From Flagellimonas aequoris (GTDB lineage Bacteria > Bacteroidota > Bacteroidia > Flavobacteriales > Flavobacteriaceae), in the NCBI RefSeq assembly GCF_003584165.1, contig NZ_QXFJ01000011.1, positions 80,664-144,663 of the forward strand: DNA of 64,000 nucleotides, written 5' to 3'. The translations under genes were made by a program, and so were the position numbers. The notes under the pieces are model-generated. The model was given only the letters and a program-made list of their open reading frames with translations, made no database searches and was not told the DNA's origin. Below are positions 1-11,900 of the stretch, in pieces (the stretch's first letter is position 1; each line of letters opens with the position of its first letter).

Positions 1-1326
1 GGGGTCATAAGTGCATTGTACTTCTATCACATTGCCTTCACTGTCCTTGGTGCAGCTATTGGCCTGGATGATGTAACCGTTCTTCAAACGAACTTCTCCA
101 CCGAGTTTTAACCTAAAGAACTTTCTGTTGGCATCTTCCCTAAAATCCTCTTGTTCAATATATAACTCTCTAGAAAAAGGAACTTTTCTAAAGCCGGCCG
201 ATTCATCCTCTGGATTATTTTCAGCATCGAGCCACTCTTCTTTCCCTTCCTCATAATTGGTGATGACCAACTTTAAAGGATTGAGTACGGCCATGACCCG
301 TGGCGCGATTTTGTTCAAATGTTCCCTGACATGGAATTCCAACAAGGAAACATCCACCACGTTCTCGCGTTTGGCAATTCCGATGGTGTCCGCAAAATTC
401 TTGATGGATTCCGGGGTATAGCCCCTTCTTCTCAAACCTGAAATGGTGGGCATCCTAGGATCGTCCCAACCAGCCACCACTCCACTGGTCACCAATTGCA
501 GTAACTTCCGTTTGCTCACCACCGTATGGCTTAAATTCCTACGGGCAAATTCACGTTGTTTTGGGCGTAGTTTATCAGTAGATACCAATTGGTCCAAAAA
601 CCAATCGTATAGTTCCCTATGTGGTAAAAACTCAAGTGTACAAAGGGAATGCGACACTTGTTCGATATAATCGCTCTCACCGTGTGTCCAATCGTACATA
701 GGATAAATACACCAATCGGTATTTGTTCTGTGGTGGGCTTTGTGCAATATGCGGTACATGACGGGGTCGCGCATCAACATATTGGAAGAGGCCATATTAA
801 TCTTGGCTCGAAGCACGTGCTCACCTTCCTTGAATTCCCCATTTTTCATTCCTTCAAACAGCTTCAGGTTTTCCTCCGCGGAACGATCTCGATAAGGGCT
901 AGGCTTTCCAGGCTCCGTTGGTGTCCCTTTCTGGCTGGCAATCTGCTCCGAAGTCTGACTGTCAACATAGGCTTTGCCCTGCTTTATCAACTCAACGGCC
1001 CAATTGTACAATTGTTGAAAATAGTCAGATGCATAGCATTCCGTATCCCATTCATAACCCAGCCAAGCGACATCTTTTTTGATGGCCTCCACATACTCCT
1101 TTTCCTCCTTTGCGGGATTCGTGTCGTCAAAGCGAAGATTGACAGGGGCATTGTACTTTAATCCCAACCCAAAGTTGAGGCAAATGGAACTTGCATGACC
1201 AATGTGAAGATACCCATTTGGTTCGGGGGGGAAACGGAACCTCAACTGATCCGATCCATACCCTGTTTTCAGGTCTTCCTCAATGATGTGCTCTATAAAA
1301 TTCAGCGATTTAACTTCTTCCGCCAT
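1..1326 (-). CDS. glnS: Glutamine--tRNA ligase (GlnRS), 5' part only
   Basis: Charges tRNA-Gln with glutamine in the cytoplasm using ATP. The reverse strand from the ATG at 1326 reads continuously for 442 codons to the window edge, so the C-terminal part (the enzyme is usually about 550 residues) is missing. The class I signature HIGH lies at residues 41-44 ([11 protein letters not shown]), and a KMSKS-type loop (VVSKRKL) lies near residue 270 after [10 protein letters not shown], the pattern specific to GlnRS as opposed to GluRS. The visible 3' end (EVQCTYDP) matches the anticodon-binding beta-barrel region. It is transcribed divergently from the gliding operon; the 265-base gap shows no clear promoter box. 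Identity is very secure; partial only because of the window. Confidence 0.96.
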   Translation of the reverse strand, partial: MAEEVKSLNFIEHIIEEDLKTGYGSDQLRFRFPPEPNGYLHIGHASSICLNFGLGLKYNAPVNLRFDDTNPAKEEKEYVEAIKKDVAWLGYEWDTECYASDYFQQLYNWAVELIKQGKAYVDSQTSEQIASQKGTPTEPGKPSPYRDRSAEENLKLFEGMKNGEFKEGEHVLRAKINMASSNMLMRDPVMYRILHKAHHRTNTDWCIYPMYDWTHGESDYIEQVSHSLCTLEFLPHRELYDWFLDQLVSTDKLRPKQREFARRNLSHTVVSKRKLLQLVTSGVVAGWDDPRMPTISGLRRRGYTPESIKNFADTIGIAKRENVVDVSLLEFHVREHLNKIAPRVMAVLNPLKLVITNYEEGKEEWLDAENNPEDESAGFRKVPFSRELYIEQEDFREDANRKFFRLKLGGEVRLKNGYIIQANSCTKDSEGNVIEVQCTYDP

Positions 1327-1591
1327 ACCCAAAATTTGAAGCGCAAATGTAGCAAAATCAACCATTCCTAGCTATTATTTGCACTTTAGTGTATACAAAG
1401 TACGCGATTTCACAACACTTTTTCTGTCCCCTACAACAATATCTTTCCGTTCGACGAAATTAACAACATATTTGTTATTGGAATACTATATGAAATCGAG
1501 GCGCCTGAGAACCGCCACGAAGAACAAACACATTTAAGGGGCACAAACTAACAGGGCATTATTGCCCATAACCTCTTAAAAACTAACGGTG

Positions 1592-3853
1592 ATGAAGAAA
1601 AGAAGTTCAACCTATGGTATTCCGTTCTTGGCCTTGGCCCTTATGCTCCTTTTTGCCTCTGGAGCCAATGCCCAGGTATTGTACAAACCTACTCCGGCGG
1701 ATAACCCCAACCTTGCGGGAAATTCGGCTTGGACAGCAGCGTGTGCCTCAGCTAGTTTTAACGAATACTTTGTCAACTTTACCTGGAATCTTCCTTTAGT
1801 GGCCTCAAACAACGAGTTCATCCTAGAGCTATCAGATGCCAATGGCTACTTTAGCAATCCTGTGGAGCTTGATCGGGTAAGCGATAAGAACACGGTTTTT
1901 GATTTCGAATTTCAGTTCGCATTGCCCACGGACACTCGTGGCGAAAACTATAAGTTCAGGGTCAGGAGTACCAATCCTGCCAAGACAAGTCCTGCATCGG
2001 ATGCCTTTTCGATGTATTATATCGATTACAACTCACCCTTGCTGATAAGTCAAAATGGTAGCGGTACCATTCCTTCGGGTGGAATCATCCAAATATGCGG
2101 AGGAGGTTCCGTAACCCTAAAACCCCATAACATACCCAATGCAAGCACCTATCTGTACAACTGGTACCGCAGTGGAACGCTCTTGGCAGAAAAATCGGAA
2201 AGCATCACCGTATCCGAGCCGGGAATGTACTACGTGGAACTGGATTATGGATCCGTGTGTTCGGGTTCCGCCAACACATTGTCCAATACTATTGAGATAA
2301 GTACAGGAACCAGCGCGGGTATTGCCATTACAGGTGATAGCGCTATAGCGGTTTGTCCAGGCTCCTCCCAAATACTGGAGGCCAACATCACTGGAATGGG
2401 CTATTTGTATACTTGGTATAAAGACGGTTCAAAAATTAGCGGCCCCACAGTTGAGGGAAGCACATATACCGTAAACGCCACTACTGCTGGTTTTGAAGGT
2501 TCCTATACAGTAGAAATCAGCGGAAGCGGTGTCTGTGTGGAACAATCTGCTCCTGTAACCATTACCAGCGCAGGTGATTTTGAGGTGGCTCTTCAAAGTG
2601 CAGAAAATATTGTTTTGTTGCCTTCGCAATCCAAAACCTTGTCCGTTACCACTACTGCTTCCTCACCAACCTATCAATGGTTTAAAGATGGTGTTGCCAT
2701 AACCAACGCAACAAATAGTTCTTTGGTTATCAATGGAATAGGAGAGTACTATGTAGAAGTGACCGAAAACGGAGGTCCCTGCACCTCGGCTCCAAAAAAC
2801 TCGGCCGTTACCACTGTGGTTGCCCCAGATTCTTTTGAGTTCGTTGTTGACTTTGTCGGTACGTATTCCTCATGTGAAAACACCGATGCCACATTAAGCC
2901 TTACCACCATCAATGCGGTAAGCGATAACGGAGCAAAGACCGATGTAACCTCTGATCTACAATCATCCTTTGCTTATCAATGGAAATTGAACGGTGCCAA
3001 TATTACTGGTGAAACGGCAAAAACCATTACGGTTACTGACCAAGCCAAAAATGGAACATACACATTGACCGGAACCATTGATGCTTTCAATGCCGGTTCC
3101 AACAACCTTGAAGTTAAACTGGCTTCCAATCAAACTTTACAGATTACCGCTAATGGGACGGTGTATTGTGAAGGTGGGGATACAATCGTACTGGAAAGCT
3201 CCATGGACCTTAGTAACGAAACCTTTGAATGGAAAAAAGACGGTGCCTTAGTAAATAGTTCATCAGCCAGCCTGACCGTAGGTCAACCTGGTGTATATCA
3301 ATTGGTTATTACCACGAACGATTGCCCAATTGTTTCCAACCAAGTGACCATCAATCCGTTTGATGCTTCCTTGCTTGTTCTGGACAAACCAAGCGACCTC
3401 ATCATCATAGAAGGGGAGACCGGGACCATTACGGCAAGTGGTGCGGATTCCTATGAATGGTACGATGCTGGAAACAATCTGATATCAACACAAAACTCCT
3501 ATGGCTTCCAAGAAGAAGGCGAATACCTTTTGGTGGCCAGCTTTGGTACTTGTACCGTAAGCAAAGTCATCACCGTAACCTTTAGGGATATGTTCGCCAT
3601 ACCCAACGTAATCACGGCCAACGGTGACGGTATCAATGATCTATGGGTATTGCCCAATACCTATTCAAGAGACCCTAACGTTCTCGTTACCATTTTCAAC
3701 GAAAGGGGAGAACAGGTATTTAGCCAAGCAGGCTATGAGAACAACTGGCCACAATCCACCACAAGTTTCAATAAACAGAGCATGATCTTCTACTACAAGA
3801 TCACAAGGGGTGGAAAAAGCCTGAAACAAGGAACCATCACTGTTATCAAATAA
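1592..3853 (+). CDS. sprC: Gliding-motility-associated T9SS cargo protein, SprC-like, Ig-like repeats
   Basis: A secreted 753-residue protein. Residues 1-28 form a signal peptide ending ANAQ. The body holds several beta-rich Ig-like modules, recognisable by repeated YxWYKDG / YQWFKDG / FEWKKDG strands followed by GxYxVE strands. Residues about 667-753 form the gliding-motility C-terminal domain (PNVITANGDGINDLW ... FYYKITRGG), the type B sorting signal for the type IX secretion system. An in-frame GTG lies one codon upstream at 1589, but the ATG at 1592 is preferred. It is first in a run with 6, 10 and 19-base gaps to the next genes, the same order as the sprC-sprD-sprB-sprF operon of Flavobacterium johnsoniae. 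The name rests on synteny and architecture; family membership is secure, orthology likely. Confidence 0.8.
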   Translation: MKKRSSTYGIPFLALALMLLFASGANAQVLYKPTPADNPNLAGNSAWTAACASASFNEYFVNFTWNLPLVASNNEFILELSDANGYFSNPVELDRVSDKNTVFDFEFQFALPTDTRGENYKFRVRSTNPAKTSPASDAFSMYYIDYNSPLLISQNGSGTIPSGGIIQICGGGSVTLKPHNIPNASTYLYNWYRSGTLLAEKSESITVSEPGMYYVELDYGSVCSGSANTLSNTIEISTGTSAGIAITGDSAIAVCPGSSQILEANITGMGYLYTWYKDGSKISGPTVEGSTYTVNATTAGFEGSYTVEISGSGVCVEQSAPVTITSAGDFEVALQSAENIVLLPSQSKTLSVTTTASSPTYQWFKDGVAITNATNSSLVINGIGEYYVEVTENGGPCTSAPKNSAVTTVVAPDSFEFVVDFVGTYSSCENTDATLSLTTINAVSDNGAKTDVTSDLQSSFAYQWKLNGANITGETAKTITVTDQAKNGTYTLTGTIDAFNAGSNNLEVKLASNQTLQITANGTVYCEGGDTIVLESSMDLSNETFEWKKDGALVNSSSASLTVGQPGVYQLVITTNDCPIVSNQVTINPFDASLLVLDKPSDLIIIEGETGTITASGADSYEWYDAGNNLISTQNSYGFQEEGEYLLVASFGTCTVSKVITVTFRDMFAIPNVITANGDGINDLWVLPNTYSRDPNVLVTIFNERGEQVFSQAGYENNWPQSTTSFNKQSMIFYYKITRGGKSLKQGTITVIK

Positions 3854-3859
3854 ACAGCA

Positions 3860-5935
3860 ATGCAAACCAAAAAACCTCTACTACTTACATTCATCTTGCT
3901 ACTTGTCTTCTCCGGAATGCGCGGACAGGAAGAGGATCCTTATGTACCCTATAACGTCCCTTCCCAAAACTTGTTGAAATTCAACAGGTTCTTGATCAAC
4001 CCGACGTTTTCCACGGTTCGTGAGGACAAATCCTATATCAATTTGTTCCACAGGAACCAATCGGTATCTTTTGATGACAACAATCAAGTCTACTTCTTGA
4101 GCTATAGTGGTAGGGTAAGTGATAGGAGTGGTGTAGGGGTAAGCCTTTTTACCAACAGGGAAGGGGTTTTCAACAACTTTGGTGTCCATGCCAACTATGC
4201 CTACGGGGTACGTTTAAGCCCTAAGAGCACTTTCACCTTTGGTGCCAATGTAAGTTATTACCAAAGTGCCCTTAACCAGGACCGTATCAACTCTGTTGAT
4301 GTGGATCCCTACTTGAGTACGCTGGAAAGCAGTTCTTTGGTTAGTTTTCAACCTGGTTTTAATTTCTCCTTTGGGAATTTTGATATCGGTGGATTTGCCG
4401 AAAACCTGTTTGATTACAATCTAAAAACCAGCGAATCGGTTACCGATTTTACAGAAAAAACTTATTCTGGGCACCTACAATATACCCATCAGTTTAAAAA
4501 TGGCGCGGGCATTATGGAAAAAGCCCGTTTAATGCCTTTGGCCAGGGTGAGAAAAGTGGGCGACCAGAACTTGGTGCTCGGAGGAAACCTTATCCTTGAC
4601 CTTCCCAAATTGGGTTGGGTACAAGCAGGTTATGATGATTATTACGGTGCTTCAGCAGGACTTGGTTTCAACCTGACCAAGAACATCTCCTTGGGTTACA
4701 CCTTAGAAAAAGGGTTATCCAACGATTTTGAAAACTTTGGGGTCACCCATGAGATTTCACTGGCCTATTCCTTCACCCCGAACCTTACAGAGGACCGCGT
4801 AATGCTTGAAAAAGACAATGAGGACTTGGTTTCCAATGAAGAGGAGGTTCCCCAAGACAGCCTTAACATTACCGACAAAGATCTGGAAATTGCCCAACTG
4901 AAGGACAAATTGGCCGAAAACGATGCCATTTTGGATGAACTTCTGATGCGTCAGGATTCCTTGGAGACCAACAGAAGGCAAGACTTGGAAAAGCGTTTTG
5001 AAACCGTTATGAAAATGGTGCAACGCGAGACCAGGGGACAGAACCCAGCTTTGGAAGAAAAAGCCAAAGAGGTCTATTTCGCCAATATGGACAGCACCGA
5101 TATTGTGACCAGAAAAACACAGCCTTTGTCCAACCATGGGTTGACCAATAACACCTCCACCAAAAAAGTCATCAAAATAAACGAAAACAAGAACAACGGT
5201 CGATTGGCACAAACACCTGTCAATAAAGACAATACGTATAGGACTACCGCAACCAAAAGCAATAGGGCCTACTTCAAATCGCATAGCGTTCCCAATGTGG
5301 AAAGTGGACATTACTTGATTGCCAATGTGTTCAAGGATCCACACAACGTAGATCAGTTTGTTGAAAAACTTAGGGCACAAGGTATTGATGCCGACTATTT
5401 TGAAAATCCAAAGAACGGTCTCAACTATGTTTACCTAGGCGATTTCGAAAACAAAAAAGAAGCCTTAAATGCCTATCACTCCAAAATGGATGGCAAATAC
5501 CAAGGGGATGCCTGGATCATGAATGTGAACGGCAGTCATGACAAAATTGGTGGGTTGGGCAATACATTGGCCAGCAATTCCGGTTCCAAATATGATAATT
5601 CGGTACTGTCCAAAAATGTGGCGAATACCGTATTGGGCCATGGAAAAATGAATATGGCCGTAAAGACTGCTTCCATAGATGGGCTTCCTTCCGGCTTTTA
5701 CATCATAGCCAGTGTATTTGAAAGCTCCTCCAATGCTAGATATTTTGTAAAAGAACTGAATGCCAGAGGATTGAACGCAAGCTATTTTGTTAATCCTAAT
5801 GATGGTCTACGCTATGTATACCTCAAAAAACATGAAACTTGGGGCAACGCCCTAACCTCATACTACTCCAAACTAAACGCCTCGTATGAAGACGACATGT
5901 GGATCATGCGAGTAAAACCAAACACAACCGCATAG
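3860..5935 (+). CDS. sprD: PorP/SprF-family membrane protein with C-terminal SPOR-like repeats, SprD-like
   Basis: A 691-residue protein with a signal peptide (about 1-22, ending MRGQ). Residues about 25-305 have the PorP/SprF fold: N-terminal NRFLINPTF motif, then short amphipathic strands with GVGVSLFTN and aromatic ends, expected as an outer-membrane barrel acting with type IX secretion. Residues 310-480 are acidic, Gln/Lys-rich and probably partly coiled-coil. Two tandem copies of an about 80-residue SPOR-like module follow (about 480-560 and 609-688), each reading GxYxIAxVF, FVxxLxxxGxxAxYFxNPxxGLxYVYL and ending DxWIMxV. Such repeats often bind peptidoglycan or a partner. It sits between sprC and sprB, as sprD does in F. 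johnsoniae. The start is the first ATG, 6 bases after the previous stop. Confidence 0.78.
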   Translation: MQTKKPLLLTFILLLVFSGMRGQEEDPYVPYNVPSQNLLKFNRFLINPTFSTVREDKSYINLFHRNQSVSFDDNNQVYFLSYSGRVSDRSGVGVSLFTNREGVFNNFGVHANYAYGVRLSPKSTFTFGANVSYYQSALNQDRINSVDVDPYLSTLESSSLVSFQPGFNFSFGNFDIGGFAENLFDYNLKTSESVTDFTEKTYSGHLQYTHQFKNGAGIMEKARLMPLARVRKVGDQNLVLGGNLILDLPKLGWVQAGYDDYYGASAGLGFNLTKNISLGYTLEKGLSNDFENFGVTHEISLAYSFTPNLTEDRVMLEKDNEDLVSNEEEVPQDSLNITDKDLEIAQLKDKLAENDAILDELLMRQDSLETNRRQDLEKRFETVMKMVQRETRGQNPALEEKAKEVYFANMDSTDIVTRKTQPLSNHGLTNNTSTKKVIKINENKNNGRLAQTPVNKDNTYRTTATKSNRAYFKSHSVPNVESGHYLIANVFKDPHNVDQFVEKLRAQGIDADYFENPKNGLNYVYLGDFENKKEALNAYHSKMDGKYQGDAWIMNVNGSHDKIGGLGNTLASNSGSKYDNSVLSKNVANTVLGHGKMNMAVKTASIDGLPSGFYIIASVFESSSNARYFVKELNARGLNASYFVNPNDGLRYVYLKKHETWGNALTSYYSKLNASYEDDMWIMRVKPNTTA

Positions 5936-5945
5936 AACCAAACCT

Positions 5946-8900
5946 ATGAAACAATCTCTACTCAGATGGGGCATTGCCGCCTGTATTCTCTTGTTTTACT
6001 TTACAGGTGAGGCTCAGGTTAAGAACAACTTTGAGGTTCGTTATGAAAACAAACTCAAGGGCGATCTTACTTTTATTGCCAACAATATCGTCAACAGGGA
6101 TGGCAGTACAACAGACCCAGAAGATCCCTATAATTCCACGGGAAGCTCATCGTCCTACAATGATGACCTCAATATGCAATATATTGATATTGATGGGGAT
6201 TCGAATACCTTTAGCTCCAGTAGCGCCACCTTATCCGTACCAGACCCGGACTGTTCACTTATCCGGTATGCGGGACTTTATTGGTCCGCTGTTTATAAAG
6301 GAAGTAATCGAAGTGATTTCAATCAGGTAAAATTCCAAGTGCCCGGAGGCTCCTATGTGGATTTGACTGCTGATGAAATCCTTTTTGATGGATACAATGA
6401 TTCCGACTTTGGAAACTATAGCCCTTATGCCTGTTATAAAGACGTAACTTCCTTATTGACGGCGCTCCCCAATCCTGATGGGGAGTATTTTGTAGCCAAT
6501 GTTCGTGCCAGTTCCGGTAGTAGTATTACCGGGGGTATATCCGGTGGTTGGACACTTATTGTGGTATACGAAAACCCTACGTTACCCGGCAAATACATCA
6601 CCACTTTTGATGGATATGCAGGTATTAAGTCCGGTCAGACCGTGGATATTCCCTTTAGCGGTTTCACAACCTTGCCCTCTCCTTTCCCTGTAAATGCAAA
6701 ATTAGGTGTTGCAGCTTTGGAAGGGGACAACAAAATCTCAGGAGACCAGTTGGCCATCAAGGCCGACAGCAATGGGTCTTTTACCACATTGTCCAACACG
6801 GTTAATCCATCCAACAACTTTTTCAACAGTAATATCACCATTGAAGGTTCCATTGTAACCACAAGAAACCCTAACAGTACCAATACATTGGGCTGGGATG
6901 TGGATCTATTTACGATACCCAACCCCAACCAGACGGTTATTCCCAATGACGAGACCGGGGCGACCCTTCGGGCGTCCTCTACACAGGATAAATATGATAT
7001 TTTCTTCACCTCTTTGGATGTGGAGATCATTGAGCCTTTGATGAACTTGGCCAAAACCGTCGAGGACATTGGGGGTAATGACATTACGGGACAAGGAGTA
7101 CATCTAGGTCAATACCTAGACTATGTACTGAGGTTCCAAAATGTGGGGAACGATGATGCCGTGAACTACACCATCAAGGACGTACTTCCCATAAATGTGA
7201 CTCTAGACGAGGCCAGTATAACCATGCCTGCAGGGGTTACCTACACTTATGATCCCTTAACCCGGACCATTGAATTCACCATACCCGACAGTATTGTTGA
7301 AGAAGGTGATCCCGCCGCAACTATTCGTATGCGGGTACAAGTGGCAGAAAACTGTTTCGACTTCATCGATGCCTGTACGGATATCATACAAAACTTGGCC
7401 TATTCCACCTATCGAGGGGCCATCAACACGGCACAAATTACGGACGACCCCAGTGTCTCCGATTTTGACGGCTGTGGATTTGGTACCCCAGGTGCCACCA
7501 ACTTTTTGTTGGACGACCTAAGTGCCTGTAACTTCAGTAGAACTGTGCAGCTCTGTGGTGATGATGTTTTGTTGGATGCCGGGGATAATTTTGACAATTA
7601 CATCTGGTACCGTGACGAGAACGGCAACAACCAAATCGACATTGGCACGGACACTGTGATTACCGATGCCAACTCCGATGGTGATCCAAGTACCATGTTG
7701 GTTTCTGAGGTAGGAACTTATTTGGTGGACAAACAAGTGGCCGACCCTTGTAAGGATTTTATGGAAATCATTGTAGTGGAATTGTTCGGTTCGGTGCAAT
7801 CCAATCCCATAACTGCTTTGATCAATGATACTTCCAACACCATTGATGGTGATGTGATCGTTTGTCCTAATGACGGTAGTGAAACTCCGGAAATTTTCCT
7901 GTGTGGTTTGAACGACACCGAATTGATCCAAATCAACATTCCTGATGCCACCAGTATTGTGTGGGAACAATTGGACGAAGCCAGCTGCCCAGCGGTAACC
8001 GATGGTTGTGCCAACACCAATGCAGGTTGTACATGGAACACCGTTGATACTGGCAATGACTTTTTGGCCTCCAATTCAGGTCAATATCGATTGGTGATCA
8101 ACTACCAAAACGGATGTTTTAGCAGGTTTTACTTCAACATTTATAAAAACCCGCTAGATCCCCAATATACCTCTAGTGACATCATTTGTAACACTCCCGG
8201 TAACATTACGGTGACCAACATGCCGTTGACCTATGAGTTCCAATTGGTGAACCAAACTACAGGTACTGTTTTGGTTCCTTACCAATCCAACCCAAGTTTT
8301 GATATCGCTACCAATGGTGCTTACATGGTGGAAATGAGACAACAGGGCGTAACCGACGGTTGTGTGTTTGTTTTGGACAACATCGGAATCTTGGATAGGG
8401 ATTTTCAAGTGGATGTAACCACAAAGGACACCGATTGTAACGGTTTGGGTGAAATTTCAATTTCCATTCTCAATGTTGAGCCCCAATATTATTATGAGGT
8501 TTCTTTGGGCGGAACGGTAGTCGATACCTATGGTCCTTCAACAGACAACAATTATACGTTTGAAAACTTGAACGATGGGGTATATGACATTTCCGTATCC
8601 ACTGATGATGGTTGTACCTACACCCAACAGGTAACCATCAACGATTTTACCGATCTGGAGCTAACGGCAAGGGTATCACAACACATTACCTGTAAAGAAG
8701 GTAATATTCTCATGGAATCCACAGGGGGTAAAACACCTCACACCTATGCTATTTGGTCTTATGTGGATGAAGGTGGAAACACGGTTATTTCCTATCCTTC
8801 GGTTACGGACGTACCCGCTTCTGCATTCCAGACCAGCCAAATTTTTGACATCTACGATCCGGGACAATACACCTTTATTGTGGTGGACAGGAACAACTGT

Positions 8901-11900
8901 TATGACATTTCCAATACTGTTACGATTGAGTTTAGACCCGCTGCCGACTTTAATGCAACCTCAACAACAGATGTGTTGTGTTATGGTGAAGCAACCGGAA
9001 CTATAAATTTCAATTTGGTAAACAGCAATGGATACCAACTTACCTATTATTTATTTGATGCCACAGGTTTCGATGAGAACAATTATAACTATGCCAATGC
9101 TTTGGCAACCAATGCCTCTGGAAACTTCCCTGGATTGACCAGTGGTGACTACGTGGTGGTGATCAACCAAAGAAAAGGAAGTGCTTCCTGTGATTATTTT
9201 GAATATCATACCATATCTGCCCCTTCTTTTGCTTTGGACGCGGATGCTGTTTTGATTCAGGGGTATACCTGTTTGCAAGATGGCATTATTGAAGCCCAGA
9301 ATGTGACAGGAGGAACCTCCCCTTACCAATATAGTATTGATGGTGTCACCTTTGGTGCCTCCCCAACGTTCCCTAACTTGACCGATGGAACGTATTCCAT
9401 CACCGTTAGGGATGATAATGGATGTACCTTTGTTACCAACTCCATCACTATCGATCCTTTGGATCCGCCAACCGATTTGAGCTTTTCTGCCACCAATCCA
9501 CTTTGTCCTACTTTCGTTTCGGATGTAACGGTAACACCTACTGGTGGTACCCCTGGCTTGGTTTACGAGATCATTTCTCCTGCCGGAAGCGCAGTGAACA
9601 ATGGAAACAATGCAACCTTTGCCGGTTTGTCCCCAGGAACGTATCTGTTCAGGGTTACCGATGCAAACGGTTGTGTTTATGACGAATCATTCACCATAGA
9701 CCCAGTTACCGAAATCTCGGTGGTGGGCCAATTGGTGAGCAATATTACCTGCTTTGGGGCAAGTGATGGGGAAATCCTATACACCGTAGCCAGCTTTAAT
9801 ACTGATTATGACTACACGGTAACCGGTCCGGCCAACTTCTCAGGAAGTGCACAGACCAATGGAACCATTTCTTTGACCGGTTTGGCCGAAGGGACCTATA
9901 CCATTAGCGTTACCGATAACTTTACCAACTGTACCGACACAACCAATGTAACCATTGCGGCTCCACCAGCGGCTATTACGGCTCCTGTAACCGTGAACCA
10001 GCCAACGTGTTTGGCCAATGGCGATGCCACTATTGTGGCCTCGGGAGGATGGGGAAGTTACACCTATGAAATCACATCGGCTCCAGCCGGTTACGTGCTT
10101 ACAGGACCGCAATCCAATGGATTGTTTGCTAATTTGAATATTGGAGGAACCTATACCTTCACCGTTACCGATGCCAATGGATGTGTGCTCACGGATACCT
10201 TTGATATTGTTCCGGCCGTGGCTCCTGTGTTGGCCATTGTTCCCAATGATATTTGTTATGATGATGCTGTTGGATTGACCCTTACTGCCAATGTAACTTC
10301 AGGAGGTGATGGCAATTATGAATACAGCTTGAATGGTGGTCCGTATGGAAGCAGTAATGTGTTCACAGGACTAGGACCTGGCACCTACACCATCGCCGTT
10401 AGGGATGGCAATGACTGTACCGATACCGAAACCATTACCATTGATCCCGAGTTAAGTGTGGTAGCGTCTGCTCCAAATATTACCGCTTGCACCACCGATA
10501 CCGATGTGACCATTACCGCCGCTGGTGGCGATGGAAACTATGTATACGCTGTAGTGGCCAATGGGGTTACGCCTGTTGCAGGTGACTTTTCAACCACCAA
10601 CCCAATATCAGTTACTGGTGCAGGTGATTATGATGTATATGTTAGGGATAATGGCGGTGCTTCAGGGTATTGCGAAGCCTCCTATGATATCACCATTACG
10701 CAAGATCCTCCTCTGGTGATTTCCGTTACCGATACGGGTATTCTTTGTAGTGGTGAATCCCAAGCACAGATTACCATTACGGCATCTGGCGGAGAGGCCC
10801 CATATATGTACAGCATCAACAATGGTGCTACCTATCAACCTTCCAATACGTTTGTGAACCAGCCTGCTGGCAGCTACAATATCAGGGTCAGGGATGCCAA
10901 CAACTGTGAGGTAACCCAAATCTATACCATTACAGAACCTTTGACGCTATCGGCTTCCGCCGCAGTGACCGCTCTTGCGGAATGTTACCCTGGTATGGGC
11001 GCCGAGGTGAGGATTACCAATGCTATTGGGGGTACCGCTCCTTACGAATACAGTTTTGATGGTGGTTCCACCTATGGTGCTAGTTCCATTGGGTACCTGC
11101 TTCCTGGTACACACACCCTTTACATTAGGGATGCCAATCTGTGTAGTTATCCTATGACGGTAACCATTGACCCGGAACCAACCCCTCCAACTGCTACTAC
11201 TTCTATTGACTATGAGTGTGATGGCGAAGGAACCATTACGGTGACTCCAAGCAGCACCGATTTCGATTACACATACGAAATAGATGGCAACCCCAACACG
11301 CCCGACACATCCAATATTTTTTCTGATGTGGCTGTTGGCAGCCATACCATTACAGTAAACTATACCAGCAATATAGCACCATCACCCAGTGTGTTGTTAT
11401 TGGAAACCTTTGGAACCGGTCCAAATACCAGTATCCCAGAGGTAGATCCCGCCTATTGCTACGAACCTCAAAATGGTGCCGTGAACTCATGTGGTTGGGG
11501 TATTGACACCCACATTCAGGATGGCGAATATTCCGTGACCCAGACCATTGTAAATCCTTATGGTACCTGGAGGAATCCAAATGATCACTCTGGCTTGGCC
11601 AACGGTCGATTCTTGGCTATGAACGTGGGCGGTGCTGTGGGCCCCAATGGAATCATTTACGCCAAAAGAAATATTGAAGTGGTTCCCAACAGGGACATTA
11701 CTATTTCCCTTTGGGCATTCAACTTACTAAGAACGGGAACCAGTGGTGCCGATCCTGATATCGACATTCAATTGGTAGATGGTGGCGGAACCGTTATTGC
11801 GAGCACTACCACAGGAAATGTTCCCAAAAACAACGATGCCAACGATTGGCAAAACTACACAGTGACCCTTAACCCGGGAGCCAATAACAATCTTGACATC

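Noticed and set aside
4757..5380. Reverse-strand open frame of 207 codons inside the sprD-like gene
   Set aside because: Antisense shadow without recognisable motifs.
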